Positions 8,307 to 18,230 of a stretch of DNA of 64,000 nt are shown here, piece after piece. The position numbers and the translations under genes are program-made. Under the pieces are notes generated by a model. That model made no database searches and was not told the origin of the DNA. It worked only from the letters and a program-made list of their open reading frames with translations. The stretch is from the NCBI GenBank assembly GCA_016871175.1, contig VFZL01000003.1, forward strand, positions 62,001 through 126,000, in the 5' to 3' direction. Origin of the DNA: Acidimicrobiia bacterium. GTDB lineage: Bacteria > Acidobacteriota > Vicinamibacteria > Vicinamibacterales > CAVVIG01. Each line of letters starts with the position of its first letter. Within the stretch, counting starts at the first letter, position 1.

Positions 8307-9077
8307 GTGAGCGTGCCCCAGACCTTCGTCCGCTGGTTCGCCGCACTGGTGTGGAGCGCGGGGCCGCTCGTCGGGACTGGGCTGGCGCAACAGAATCAGC
8401 CGATCTACCCCTCGTACGAGGGGTTCATGAAGAACGCCGATGGCACGCTCACGCTGTCGTTCGGATACTACAGCCACAACGCCGAGGTCATCACCATTCC
8501 CCCCGGCGCCGACAACTCCTTCGCTCCAACCCCTGAGGATCGCCAACAGCCCACGGTGTTCAAGCCAGGGCATTGGGAGCGTCAATGCGTCATGGTGGTG
8601 CCCGGCAACTTCGATGGCAAGTTGACGTGGAATCTCGCCTACGCCGGGAAAGCGACCAGCACCAGCACGAGGATGCTCCAGTCCAATTGGTTCCTCGTGG
8701 AAGCGGTGGATGAGCTCACCAGGTCGATCGACCTCGCGAAAGCCAAACACGGCGTCTGTCTCAATCGTGCGCCGGAGGTGTCGGTGCTCGGAACGGTCCG
8801 CAAGCGCGGCGCACCGTCGACCTTGGCGACGCCGATGGATGTCGGCGCGACGGAGAGCCTCTTCGGGAGCGTGCACGATGAGGGGCTGCCGCGGGGCAAG
8901 CCAGTGACGGCCAGCTGGAAACAAATCTCAGGTCCCGGCACGGCGAGGTTCGAGCGAGCCGACACGGCTCGCACGCACGTCGTGTTCTCGGCACCCGGTG
9001 AATACGTCCTGGAGTTGACCGGAAGCGACTCCGAGCTGAACGCGTCGACACGAGTCACGGTGACGGTCGTGAAGTAA
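8307..9077 (+). CDS. Secreted beta-sandwich partner protein of heme-PHM (module A)
   Basis: The start is the GTG at 8307, which yields a signal peptide (VPQTFVRWFAALVWSAGPL...LAQ) with AAGGAG upstream; the ORF-track start at 8157 has no signal sequence. The mature protein begins with YEGFMKNADGTLTLSFGYYS, followed by QQPTVFKPG and a C-terminal Ig-like/PKD-like segment (VFSAPGEYVLELTGSDSELN). The same three blocks occur in the proteins at 14467 and 44902. This defines a small paralogous family in the window, each member adjacent to a heme-PHM gene. No catalytic residues stand out; a substrate-binding or partner role is inferred from the linkage. The next gene starts 12 bases downstream. Confidence 0.7.
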   Translation: MSVPQTFVRWFAALVWSAGPLVGTGLAQQNQPIYPSYEGFMKNADGTLTLSFGYYSHNAEVITIPPGADNSFAPTPEDRQQPTVFKPGHWERQCVMVVPGNFDGKLTWNLAYAGKATSTSTRMLQSNWFLVEAVDELTRSIDLAKAKHGVCLNRAPEVSVLGTVRKRGAPSTLATPMDVGATESLFGSVHDEGLPRGKPVTASWKQISGPGTARFERADTARTHVVFSAPGEYVLELTGSDSELNASTRVTVTVVK

Positions 9078-9089
9078 CTCGACGGTCCC

Positions 9090-11216
9090 ATGGCCCTTGG
9101 TCCCGCAGGCGGCGCCCCTCGGTGGGCGCCCCCATTCCACACGCTGACCCTCACCCTGGCCTGGGTCGCCCTGACGACGGCACCGCTCTGTGCGCAACCG
9201 CGCTCCACTGTGTTCACACGTGATGTTGCGCCGATTCTTTACAAGCACTGTGTGGTCTGTCATCGGGACGGCGAAGTCGGAGGATTCAGCCTGCTGACGT
9301 ACGAAGACGCGCGTCCGCGCGCGGCGGCCCTCGCGCGTGCCACGCGGGCGCGACGCATGCCTCCGTGGATGCCGGCACCGATCAACGGCGTCACGTTCGT
9401 GGGTCAGCGAGGCCTCACCAACGCGGAGATCGAGACGATCGAGCGGTGGGCTGACTGGGGCGCACCGGAGGGCAGTCGATCCGAGCGACCGGCCCCCCCC
9501 GCGGTGACATCGGGCTGGCGCCTCGGCACACCCGATCTCGTCGTCGCTATGCCGGAGCCTTACGTGTTGGCCCCGGGATCGGCCGACGTCCTCCGCAACG
9601 TCGTCATCCCAGTACCGCTTGGCGAAGGCCGCTACGTGCGTGGGCTGGAGTTCCGCCCGGACAACGGGGCCGTGGTCCACCACGCCAACATCAGGGTCGA
9701 CCGGACACGCTCGGCCCGTGCGGCCGACGCGACGGACATCGAGGTGGGTTTCGATGGACGCATAAGCGCCGGCGCCGAGTTTCCCTCGGGATACTTCCTC
9801 GGGTGGACCCCGGGCCAGCTCTCTCCCCTGCAGGACGACGACACCGCCTGGCAGCTGGATCCAGGCAGCGACCTGGTCGTCCAACTGCATCTGCGGCCGA
9901 CCGAACGGACAGAGCGAGTGCAAGTGCGTATCGGGTTCTTCTTCAGCCGGCACGACACGAAGCCGAGCGCGTCGAAGCGCCCTCGGCGCACCCCGGTGAT
10001 GATCCGCCTGGGTCGGCAGAACCTCGACATTCCGGCCGACACGAGCGACCATCGCGTCGAAGACCACTACCGCCTGCCCGTGGACGTCGAACTGGCCGCG
10101 ATCCAGCCGCACGCGCACCATCGGGCCCGCAGCGTCGTCGTGCTCGCGCGGCTCCCCGACGATGTCGAGCGAACGCTGCTGGACATCCCCGAGTGGAGTT
10201 TCGATTGGCAGGACCAGTATCGCTACACCGCACCCATCGTCTTGCCGGCTGGGACCGAGCTCCGCTCTGTGTACCATTTTGACAACAGCGTCGCGAACCG
10301 GCGGAATCCCGACCACCCGCCGCGGCGGGTGCGCTGGGGCCAGAGCAGCTCAGATGAAATGGGGGATGTCTGGTTCCAGGTCATCACGCGCGACGCCACT
10401 GCTCGGGCGGTCCTCACCGAGGACGTGAAGCGTAAGGTCCTCGCGGAAGACGCCGTCGGATACGAGACGATGCTCGAGCGCGAGCCGGGCAACGCCAGGC
10501 TCCACGAGGCCGCGGCGACGCTGCTGCTCGCGCTCGGGCAACACGATCGTGCGGCCGATCATCTCGAACAGGCGCTGCGACTGAATCCCGGTTCGGCCGA
10601 GGCGCATTACAACCTCGGAACGGCGTTGGCACAACAGGGTCGAGCGGATGAAGCGATCCAGCACCTTCGGGAAGTGGTGTCGACGTCGCCGAATCACGTG
10701 CCGGCGCGTGTGAACCTCGGGGCCCTGCTCCGAGGCAAGGGCGACCTTGCCGGCGCCGCCACGCATCTGCAGCGAGCGCTGGCGCTCGATGGGCAGAATG
10801 CCGCAGCCCGAGCGAACCTTGGGGGCGTCCTGCTGCGTCAAGGACACGTGTCGCGGGCGATGGAGGAATACCGGGTCGCCCTTGCCGCGAATCCTACGCT
10901 CCTCGAGCCGCTCACCGAGCTCGCGTGGTCGCTGGCGACGTCTCCGCATCGGGCACTGCGAAATCCGGTCGAAGCGATCGCGTTTGCCGAGCAGGCGCGT
11001 CAACTGACGAACGCTCGAGACGTCCGCGTGCTGGACGCCCTCGCCGCGTCCTACGCGGCTGCGAATCGATTCGGTGAGGCCACGCGGACGCTCGAGCACG
11101 CACTCCGACTCGTGCCCTCCACCGCACCCGACGCTGCCGACACACGTCGTCTCCTCAGCGAACGCCTCGCGCTCTATCGGGCGCGACAGCCCTACGTCGA
11201 CAAAGCGAGACGATAG
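9090..11216 (+). CDS. Cytochrome c - PHM-like domain - TPR fusion protein
   Basis: This 708-residue exported protein has a signal peptide (to LCAQ) and a heme site CVVCH at 54-58. It then has a PHM-like region with a His pair at 197-198 (VVHHAN), H267 (QLHLRP), H341 and H343 (PHAHH) and M424 (DEMGDVW), the same ligand order as the three other paralogues here. From about residue 455 to 690 it continues into a TPR array (for example AEAHYNLGTALAQQGRADEA and AAARANLGGVLLRQGHVSRA). The TPR array replaces the poly-Gln tail of the others and may dock partner proteins. It is the only member encoded downstream of, rather than upstream of, its beta-sandwich gene. The copper-enzyme assignment is inference. 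Confidence 0.8.
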   Translation: MALGPAGGAPRWAPPFHTLTLTLAWVALTTAPLCAQPRSTVFTRDVAPILYKHCVVCHRDGEVGGFSLLTYEDARPRAAALARATRARRMPPWMPAPINGVTFVGQRGLTNAEIETIERWADWGAPEGSRSERPAPPAVTSGWRLGTPDLVVAMPEPYVLAPGSADVLRNVVIPVPLGEGRYVRGLEFRPDNGAVVHHANIRVDRTRSARAADATDIEVGFDGRISAGAEFPSGYFLGWTPGQLSPLQDDDTAWQLDPGSDLVVQLHLRPTERTERVQVRIGFFFSRHDTKPSASKRPRRTPVMIRLGRQNLDIPADTSDHRVEDHYRLPVDVELAAIQPHAHHRARSVVVLARLPDDVERTLLDIPEWSFDWQDQYRYTAPIVLPAGTELRSVYHFDNSVANRRNPDHPPRRVRWGQSSSDEMGDVWFQVITRDATARAVLTEDVKRKVLAEDAVGYETMLEREPGNARLHEAAATLLLALGQHDRAADHLEQALRLNPGSAEAHYNLGTALAQQGRADEAIQHLREVVSTSPNHVPARVNLGALLRGKGDLAGAATHLQRALALDGQNAAARANLGGVLLRQGHVSRAMEEYRVALAANPTLLEPLTELAWSLATSPHRALRNPVEAIAFAEQARQLTNARDVRVLDALAASYAAANRFGEATRTLEHALRLVPSTAPDAADTRRLLSERLALYRARQPYVDKARR

Positions 11217-11382
11217 GCCGTTCTGCGACGCCGAGCGAGAACTGTTCCCGCGTCGCGTACACCGGTGCCGCGCAAGGCGCCCGCGGCCCTTCCACAGACT
11301 TCAGGTCGTCCGGGCCTGTCGAAGGACGGCTGAGCGCCGGTTCGGATCGAGCCCCCGCCGTGTTCAGAAGACCCCGACACGT

Positions 11383-14344
11383 TTAGAAAGAGTAGAGAAA
11401 CCCGAGCTCGACAATCCGTGGCGGCAGCACGTCCGTGGGCCGGCCGAAGTTCGGGCCTGACAGCCGGGTGACGTCCAGCACTGGATTCGCGTTGAGGATA
11501 TTGAAGATGTTCACGCGCATGCCCGCCTTCTGGCCGCGTCCCAAGTCGAAGTTCTTCTCGACGCGCCAGTCGACCTGATGGCTGAACGGCAAACGCCGCG
11601 CGCCGATGGGCTCGACGTTGAGCGTGATGTTGGGAATGGTACGTCCCCCCGTGAACTGCACCTGTCGCGCCCAGGGGTACCCGCTGCGCGCCTCGTAGTT
11701 GACCGACGTCAGCAATCCGTACGGCAGCTGATAGACACCTGATAGCTTCCAGGTGTTCTCCCAATTGCGATCCGCAGTGTTGATCTCGTTGTTCGGATTG
11801 AGCGGTGCGCTCTCGACGTTTCCGTTGAACTCACCCGCCGCCGTCGTCGCGGGCTGAGTCAGATCCGTGTAGATGAACGGGACGTTTCGCTTCGTCGCGG
11901 AATACGACCCCGTGAGCTGCCACCGCTGCGACAAGCGCTTCGAGACCGCGACGTCGATGCTGTTGTACTGCTGATTGGCGTTCGGATCGTTCACTCGGCT
12001 GAATCGCTCGAAAGCCCGGCCGGCGAGACTCTGGGGGAACTCGGAGTACGTGAAAGTCCGTCCCGGGTCGTCGCTCGTGTTGACACGTCCATCCGGTCCA
12101 GGATCCGGTGCCGCGATTGGCACGCTGTAGGCCGAGTACGGCCGCAGCGTGTTCAGAATGCGGTAGGTGTTGCTGTACCGCGAGTACAGGTAGGTGGCCC
12201 GAACACCGAAGTTCTGCATGAGCTCACGCTCGAGCGACAACGAGACCTCGTCGCTCTTCGGCTGCCGTTCATCGGGATTAGGGAAGAAGTTGCTGCCGCC
12301 CGACTGGGAGATGAAGTCCGGGCCATTGAGATTCAGATTCGACTCGCCCGCATCATAGACCCGGTTGCCGTTAAAGTCGCGCCATCTGAAGGTGGTGGTG
12401 GTGCGCACCTGCCAGTCTGCCGCGTCCATTTCCGGCACTTGTTGGCGCTGATGGTCGAATCGCCCCCAGCCCCCCCTTGAGCACCGTCTTCCCGTTGCCG
12501 AAGAGATCCCACGAGGCGTGCAACCGCGGTGCGACGCTGCTCCAGATGTTGAACTGCTGTTTGTCGCGACACCCCGCAGGATACACGGCGTCAGCTGGAA
12601 ACGCCGCCGCGACCTGACAAGACGCCGGCACGAACCCGTTGTCGTGCGCGTAACGCAACCCAAGATTCAACGTCACGCGGCGGCTGACCGACCAACTATC
12701 TGTCAGGTACGTGCCGAGGTAGTGACTGACGACTTTCGCCTCGGCGGGATTGTTCCACATCTCCACGCGACACGGTGTCGCGGCGCCCGCCGAGACCTGA
12801 CACGAGGCGAACCCGTTCGACGGTCGCAACCGATAGGGCCACACCCACGAAGAAAACGCGCCGGACAGTTGCGTATTCGGATCGAGAAGCGGGTACTGTC
12901 GTCCGAACCAGTTGTCCGTGTAGTCGAACCCGAACTTGAACTCGTGACTACCGATCAAGAGCTCGGGCTTGTACAGCGTCGCGTTCGCCTTGTAGTGATA
13001 GCGCGGGTTGTGCGGCCGTTGACCAATCGTCGCCATCGGACCGAGATTCAACAGCGTTTGCAGGTCGAGACTGGGGGGCGTGTCGCGGGGCGCGAAGCTC
13101 CAGTAGTGGCTGTCGTAGGTCCAGTAGCCCACCTGGGCGGAGGTGACGAGCTGATTGCTCCACACCCGTTGCAACTCGACCTTCGCGGTTCGACTCGGCG
13201 TCATCAAGCCGCCGCGATGCTCCCACGGGAAGAACTGGCTCAAGGTGCTGGTGGTGTATTTGTGATTGAACTGATAGAACCCGACAAGCCGATTAGCCTT
13301 CGACATCTGGTACGACAGCTTCGAGGTGACGAAGTACGCGACTTCCTTGGCGATGGCCGGTGTCACGCGGTCAGGCATGAACGTGTTCAACGGCTGGGAA
13401 TCGTCGATCTGCCGGCGCGCGGCCCCGTAGAACCAGAGTCTGTCGCGAATGAGGCGACCACCAAGATCCGAGCTGATACTGTAGCGGTCGGCCAAGTCGG
13501 TGCCGCCGGCGAGCCCGAGGGCGCGCAAGCGATCGTCGATATTGCTGCTCTGAAAGCCAGGCCCCGTTTTGTTGAATGCCGTGTTGCTGTGGAAATCGTT
13601 GCCTCCCGACTTGACGATGCCCACCAGATTCACGCCGCGGCTCGGCACTTCGGCGCTGTTACCTAACGTGCGGACAGCCGCCTCCTCCAGCGTGGTGTAG
13701 TCCCAGTAGTTTGCCTGGCCGCTTGAGGCTTGCAGGCTGCTCGTCTGCACGCCCTCGAGCGTCGAGTATGCTTCTCCCGCCTGCCCGAAGACGCGATAGG
13801 TCGGGACCTCGTTGAGCGAGCTGCCGCCGACATCCCGCAGCGTGCGCACGCCGGGCGCCTGCGCCAGCAGGCTCACGATGCCATTACGACTGGTTGGCAG
13901 GAGCTCGATGGTCTCGCGCGTGAACTGCGTGGTCGCTGCGGTGGAGGAGGTGTCGACGACGGGAGCCGCGCCTGACACCGTAATTGTCTCCTTGAGTGAT
14001 CCGACCTTCAGTGGAACATCGATGCGCGCCGTGAACCCCACGGTCAGACGCACACCCTCTCGACGCACGCTCTGGAAGCCGGACAACGTGTACTCGACGG
14101 TGTAGGTGCCAATCGGGAGTGGCATCAACCGATAATCGCCCCGCTCGTCGGAAATCGACACGACCGACGGCACCTGCAGCGACGGGCTCGTCGCGGTGAC
14201 CGTCACGCCTGGCAGCACGCCGCCGCTCTCGTCGGTCACCTGTCCAACGATGCCGGCCTCCTGCGCAGAGGCGGATGCGGTCAGCGCCAGCGCGACCAGA
14301 ATCGCGCCGGCGACGTGCGTGGAGCCGAGACGACGCCTGTCCAT
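11383..14344 (-). pseudogene. Oar-like TonB-dependent receptor, frameshifted
   Basis: Two overlapping ORFs (12371-14371 and 11383-12663) are the two halves of one outer-membrane receptor. The first half has a signal peptide, a carboxypeptidase-regulatory-like domain (GIVGQVTDESGGVLPGVTVT), a plug (LLAQAPGVRTL) and the start of the barrel. The second half finishes the barrel and ends in the expected terminal Phe (LGFLYSF). The frame changes at a run of seven Gs on the coding strand (12470-12476); removing one G gives KGGWGRFD and a single 986-residue protein. The start at 14344 has AGGAGGGTGGT just upstream. This could be a true lesion, slippage-based on/off switching, or a sequencing error. 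It follows module B and may import a substrate or product of that system. Confidence 0.85.
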
Positions 14345-14466
14345 ACCACCCTCCTGAGACCCTGCGAACAAGATGAGATAGCAGCCGACGTTCTGTGTCG
14401 GCGGAAACGAACCGTCTCGGATCCGCGGGGCAAGTTTCCCCGTGCCTGGGCCGAGTGGCCGAGGCG

Positions 14467-15405
14467 CTAGCGGGTCACGGTGACCGTGACCTCTTGATTG
14501 CGGCTCATCGCGCCGTCGGTGGCGGTGGCCAGGATCTTGTAGGTGCCGACCTCCGAAAACCGGACCGATGTTTCGGTCTCCCCCTGCGTCCCGGAGACGG
14601 CGATCAGATCCTCTGGCAGGAACACGGCCTTGGCCGGACCGCGATATTGCTTCCAGGTCACCCGAAGGCCGAGCACGCGCCGCGGGGCCGAGGAGTTCAC
14701 TTGCGCCGTAAACTGCGACGGTGCCGTCGTGCCGGACGTCGCAACCGGCTTGGGTGTGGGCACCGATCGCGGCTTTGGTAGGCCGTCGTCGGCCGCCTGC
14801 ACTCTGAGCGCGAGCGGCACGTTCACTTTCGCGGTCGCCGTCGCGGCAACAATCAAGGTTGGCTGTTTGTTCGGATCGTCGTGGCCGGGATCGAAACTGC
14901 CGTTGGTCATGACCACCCGCTCGTTGATCTCCTGCTCAGGGATCAGCTCGCCGTACGCGCGCTCGGTTCGGCCGTTCGTCGTCAGCGTCCAGATGACGGA
15001 TTGCTTGCCGAAGTTGGCCGGCACGCGCACGCGGTAGATGAAGCGGTGGCGACGTGGCAGAAAGTACGTGGGCTGATTCAAGTCGCCCGTCGTGCCCAGC
15101 AGCGGCTCAACCTTGTTGTCCGGGCCGACGGGCACGCTGATCTCTTGCTTCCAATTGCGGTTGAAGTACCCGAATACCATGTCGAAGGTGCCGTCCGGGT
15201 TTTTGATCCACCCCTCGAAGTACGGCACGACCGACTGTCCGGCGTTGAAGCGCACCTGCGTGATTTCGGTGGGAAGGCCCGGTGGCGTGTAGCTGCCCGG
15301 CGACGGGCCCTGCGCAGGCAGGGTCCCCCCCCCGACGAAGATGGTCCCAAATGCGACAACGAGAGACGGGCCCCAGCGAGCCCTGGGGCAGCGCGGCCTG
15401 TCCAT
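14467..15405 (-). CDS. Secreted beta-sandwich partner protein of heme-PHM (module B)
   Basis: The protein has a signal peptide (VVAFGTIFVGGGTLPAQG). The block YFEGWIKNPDGTFDMVFGYFN is followed by QPTYFLP, a VIWTL segment, and a C-terminal Ig-like unit (VTWKQYRGPAKAVF ... SEVGTYKILATATDG). These blocks match the proteins at 8307 and 44902. The ATG at 15405 is preceded by AGTAGGAG, whose TAG is the stop codon of the upstream heme-PHM gene, so translation of the two is almost certainly coupled. Compared with its paralogues it has an extra Pro/Thr-rich linker (KPRSVPTPKPVATSGTTAP). The function is unknown, and the tight linkage to heme-PHM is the main clue. Confidence 0.72.
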   Translation of the reverse strand: MDRPRCPRARWGPSLVVAFGTIFVGGGTLPAQGPSPGSYTPPGLPTEITQVRFNAGQSVVPYFEGWIKNPDGTFDMVFGYFNRNWKQEISVPVGPDNKVEPLLGTTGDLNQPTYFLPRRHRFIYRVRVPANFGKQSVIWTLTTNGRTERAYGELIPEQEINERVVMTNGSFDPGHDDPNKQPTLIVAATATAKVNVPLALRVQAADDGLPKPRSVPTPKPVATSGTTAPSQFTAQVNSSAPRRVLGLRVTWKQYRGPAKAVFLPEDLIAVSGTQGETETSVRFSEVGTYKILATATDGAMSRNQEVTVTVTR

Positions 15406-15414
15406 CACCGACTC

Positions 15415-16752
15415 CTACTGCTGCTGCTGGCTCGTTCGCGCCGCCTTGGCGCGCTCCGCGACGCGCTGCTTGAAGTCGGCTTCCTCGAGATACGTGATGG
15501 TGACCCATGCGAAGCTCATCTCGTCGATCGAACGAGAGCCACCGCCCACCCAGTTCTTCGGGTTGGGATTCCACCGGTTGTTCTGAGTGTTGTCGTGCCA
15601 CGAGGTGATGTGCACGATGGTGCCCGCCGGCAGCAACGGCGCCACATCGTCCGCGTAGGGATACGTGATGTGCCAGCCGAACTGGTAGTTGCTCACACAG
15701 CTGATGGTCTCGACGCGGGCCGGGCCCGGCCGCGCGGAGTCCGCTCGCACATCCGGGTAGATCGCTTCCATGCACATGGCCTTGCCCCGATTGTGCATGT
15801 GCGGCTGGAAGGACGCGACCAGCGCCGGCCGCGGGAGCCGGAAGTAGCCGTCGTGGCGAGCGATCTGACCCGGCGGAATGTCGAGCTCCGGCGCATCGCC
15901 CATGTGCTGAGTGAACGCGACGTACTTGGGCACCTGGCCCCTCGGGAACACCTTCAACCCCAATTTCACCGACACGGGCGTCTCTTCACCGCGCGGGTTG
16001 AGGTGCAGGTTGAAGTTGATCTTCGTGCCGGCCTTGATCAGGCGCCCCGAATTCGGCGGAAAGATGTCGCCGTTCTTCCCGAGCGCGTACTCATTCAAGA
16101 ACAATCCGGTCGGATCCTCGTCAGGGTCCTCAACGAGGTTCGTCGTGAAGTGGTGGACAACCTTGAAGCTGCGTGGGTCGGCCGGCTTGCTCTCGATCGC
16201 CATCACATACATGTCTTCCGTGAAGCCCGGGTCGACCATCACGTCGACGATGTTGTCTGGGCCATTCGGCGGAAGGATGTACGGCTTCTTCATCTCGACC
16301 ACGAGATCCGGCTTGCCGATGTACCAGGCATCGAGATCGCTGAACTCACGCGGCTTGGGCAGGTCGGCCGGATTGCCCTGCGGCGCGCCGGCATCCACCC
16401 ACGTCACGATGGTGGCGATCTCGGCGTCGGTCAGCGAGGGATCGTCCTTGAACTTCGTGATGCCGACATTCCGATCGATGTGCCACGGCGGCATCTCGCG
16501 CGCGGCCACCTTGGCCTTGATCGACCGCGCCCACGGTCGCGAGTCCTGATAGGTCAACAGTGACATCGGCGCCACCGAACCCGGCCGATGGCAGTTCTGA
16601 CAGGCACGCTGGAGAATCGGCGCGACGTCCTTGGCAAACGTCGGCTGAGCACTGGAAGACGGAGTCTGCGCCGACGCAGGGGATCCGACGGCCACGCAGA
16701 TTACAAAGGCTCCGGCACCGATCGCGACGAGGGGACCCCTAAGCACGCCCAT
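15415..16752 (-). CDS. Exported cytochrome c / PHM-like copper monooxygenase fusion (module B)
   Basis: This 445-residue protein has a signal peptide ending ASAQ, heme motif CQNCH at 51-55 and MPPWH near 87-91. Predicted CuH ligands are H200-H201 (VVHHFT) and H250 (NLHLN). Predicted CuM ligands are H318 and H320 (FQPHMH) and M412 (DEMSFAW). It ends in four glutamines before TAG. The start at 16752 has GGAGG six bases upstream. It shares long blocks with the 6486 paralogue (CHRPxSxAPMSLLTYQDxRPW; FQPHMH). The TAG is part of the ribosome-binding site of the downstream beta-sandwich gene. Role inferred: extracytoplasmic oxidation or hydroxylation, substrate unknown. Confidence 0.8.
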   Translation of the reverse strand: MGVLRGPLVAIGAGAFVICVAVGSPASAQTPSSSAQPTFAKDVAPILQRACQNCHRPGSVAPMSLLTYQDSRPWARSIKAKVAAREMPPWHIDRNVGITKFKDDPSLTDAEIATIVTWVDAGAPQGNPADLPKPREFSDLDAWYIGKPDLVVEMKKPYILPPNGPDNIVDVMVDPGFTEDMYVMAIESKPADPRSFKVVHHFTTNLVEDPDEDPTGLFLNEYALGKNGDIFPPNSGRLIKAGTKINFNLHLNPRGEETPVSVKLGLKVFPRGQVPKYVAFTQHMGDAPELDIPPGQIARHDGYFRLPRPALVASFQPHMHNRGKAMCMEAIYPDVRADSARPGPARVETISCVSNYQFGWHITYPYADDVAPLLPAGTIVHITSWHDNTQNNRWNPNPKNWVGGGSRSIDEMSFAWVTITYLEEADFKQRVAERAKAARTSQQQQ

Positions 16753-16823
16753 CGGACCTCCTCAACGCTCGAATAGCAGCCGCCCGACAAGAGGTAAGCG
16801 AGCTGTTAGGTTACAGTCGAACC

Positions 16824-17754
16824 GTGTCGGGAGGCAACCCTCGCTTTGGCGCCCACATGTCGGTGGCCGGCGGCCTCCCCCGAGCGGTTGAACGCGCCCA
16901 GGTGCATGGGTGCGAGGCGCTGCAAATCTTCACAAAGAACGCGAGCCGCTGGCGAGGGCGACCCGTGTCAACAGATGAGATTGCCCTGTTTCGGGAACGA
17001 GTTGAGAAAGCTGGTATCAGGCCTGTCGTGTCGCACGCCAGTTATCTCGTCAATCTGGCGGCGTTCCATCCGGCGCTCCGCCGCCAATCGATCGAAGCCA
17101 TGGCTGACGAACTCGATCGAGCGGAGTCACTGGGCTTGCTCGGCGTTGCCTTGCATCCGGGGTGTTCCACGTCCGCCGGGGCGCAGCACGGAATCGGGCT
17201 CGTCGGCGAGGCCTTGCTCGAGCTCCTTCGGACACGTCCGCATGGGCGAACGATGATCCTGCTGGAGCAGACGGCCCGGACAAGGCACGACACTCGGGTC
17301 ACGCTTCGAAGAGCTTGCCGCGATTATCGACCGCACGGACGGTCACGTTTGCATCGGAGTCTGCCTCGACACATGCCATCTGCTGGCCGCGGGCTAAGAC
17401 CTCACGACCCCTGCTGGGTATCGAGAGACCTTCGACACGTTCGAGAGGCTCGTCGGCTTCAGCCGGCTGCACCTCGTGCATGTGAACGATTCAAAGCGGC
17501 CACTGGGCAGCCGCGTCGATCGCCATGAGCACATCGGCAAGGGGTTCGTGGGCGTGGGAGCGTTTCGTCGGCTCGTGAACGACCGCAGGTTCGCGGGTCT
17601 CCCGATGCTGCTCGAGACGCCCAAGGCATATGCCGGCAAGCCGGCCGGTGCGATTCTGGGGGATCCGCTGGACCTTGCGAACTTGAAGCTGCTTCGGGGC
17701 CTCGTCGCGACCGCGCCGCGCCGCGCGACGCACGTGCATCGACGTCCCGTTTAG
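16824..17754 (+). pseudogene. nfo: Endonuclease IV (AP endonuclease) pseudogene, frameshift plus nonsense
   Basis: The 5' part (GAHMSVAGGL, CEALQIFTKN, VSHASYLVNLA, LHPG) and the 3' part (HVNDSK, DRHEHIGKG, LLETPK) are those of endonuclease IV, a zinc enzyme of base excision repair. The expected EQTAGQG is broken by one extra C near 17275-17277. The correct frame then continues through [11 protein letters not shown] to an in-frame TAA at 17395-17397, where the family has a Tyr codon. With the extra base removed the length is 309 codons. All metal ligands remain recognisable, so the damage is recent or partly due to sequencing error. Two independent lesions favour a real pseudogene. Confidence 0.85.
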
Positions 17755-17763
17755 ACGATCACG

Positions 17764-18228
17764 TGCGCGCTCAACCAGCCTCGGCGACATCGAAGCTGCT
17801 GCTGCCAGTTCAAAGCGAACTGGGAGTGCCAGGCTGGGTCGTCGCCGGGGCATGCTCGCCCTGCTCGTATCGGCAGTCCTGGCTCCACCCGTTGGCCGGT
17901 TGAGTGACAGGGGTCACGCTCCACGCGCGATGGTGCTCCTCTGGATCGCTGGGGCCGCGTTGCTTGTGCTGTGGGCATGGGTGCCGAGCGTGCTGACACT
18001 GTACGCCGTGGGGGGCCTATCTGGTGCAGGGCCGATTCGGTCCTGATCACACAGGCGCTGTCAATGGACGGCTCGCGCGCGTTCAACTACTCACCCGAGC
18101 GGCCGGGCGCATTGCTGCATCCGGAGCGGCGATGCTGTCCAGCCACGCCGCGGTGCTCGTGTCCCTGAGTGTGGCGCTTGGACTGCTCGCGTGGCGAGTG
18201 ACCGAGTATCCTCGGGCATCGGTGCGTC
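17764..18228 (+). pseudogene. Major facilitator superfamily transporter remnant
   Basis: Pieces of an MFS protein appear in different frames. VQSELGVPGWVVAGA is in one frame. LLVSAVLAPPVGRLSDRGHAPRAM plus a following membrane segment (VLLWIAGAALLVLWAW) is in a second frame. VNGRLARVQLLTRAAG plus a last membrane segment (AVLVSLSVALGLLAW) is in a third. The first two blocks match the TM1-TM3 region and the motif-A loop; the last looks like TM11-TM12, so most of the middle is missing. At about 465 bp, against roughly 1,200 bp for a full gene, it is a deletion derivative that cannot encode a transporter. Confidence 0.7.
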
Positions 18229-18230
18229 GG

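Noticed and set aside
14424-14446. CGGGG...CCCCG hairpin between the beta-sandwich and TonB genes
   Set aside because: Only a 5-bp stem with no T-tract; too weak to call as a terminator.
14881-16563. 560-residue plus-strand ORF
   Set aside because: It is antisense to the module B heme-PHM and beta-sandwich genes, which show signal peptides, heme motifs and ribosome-binding sites.
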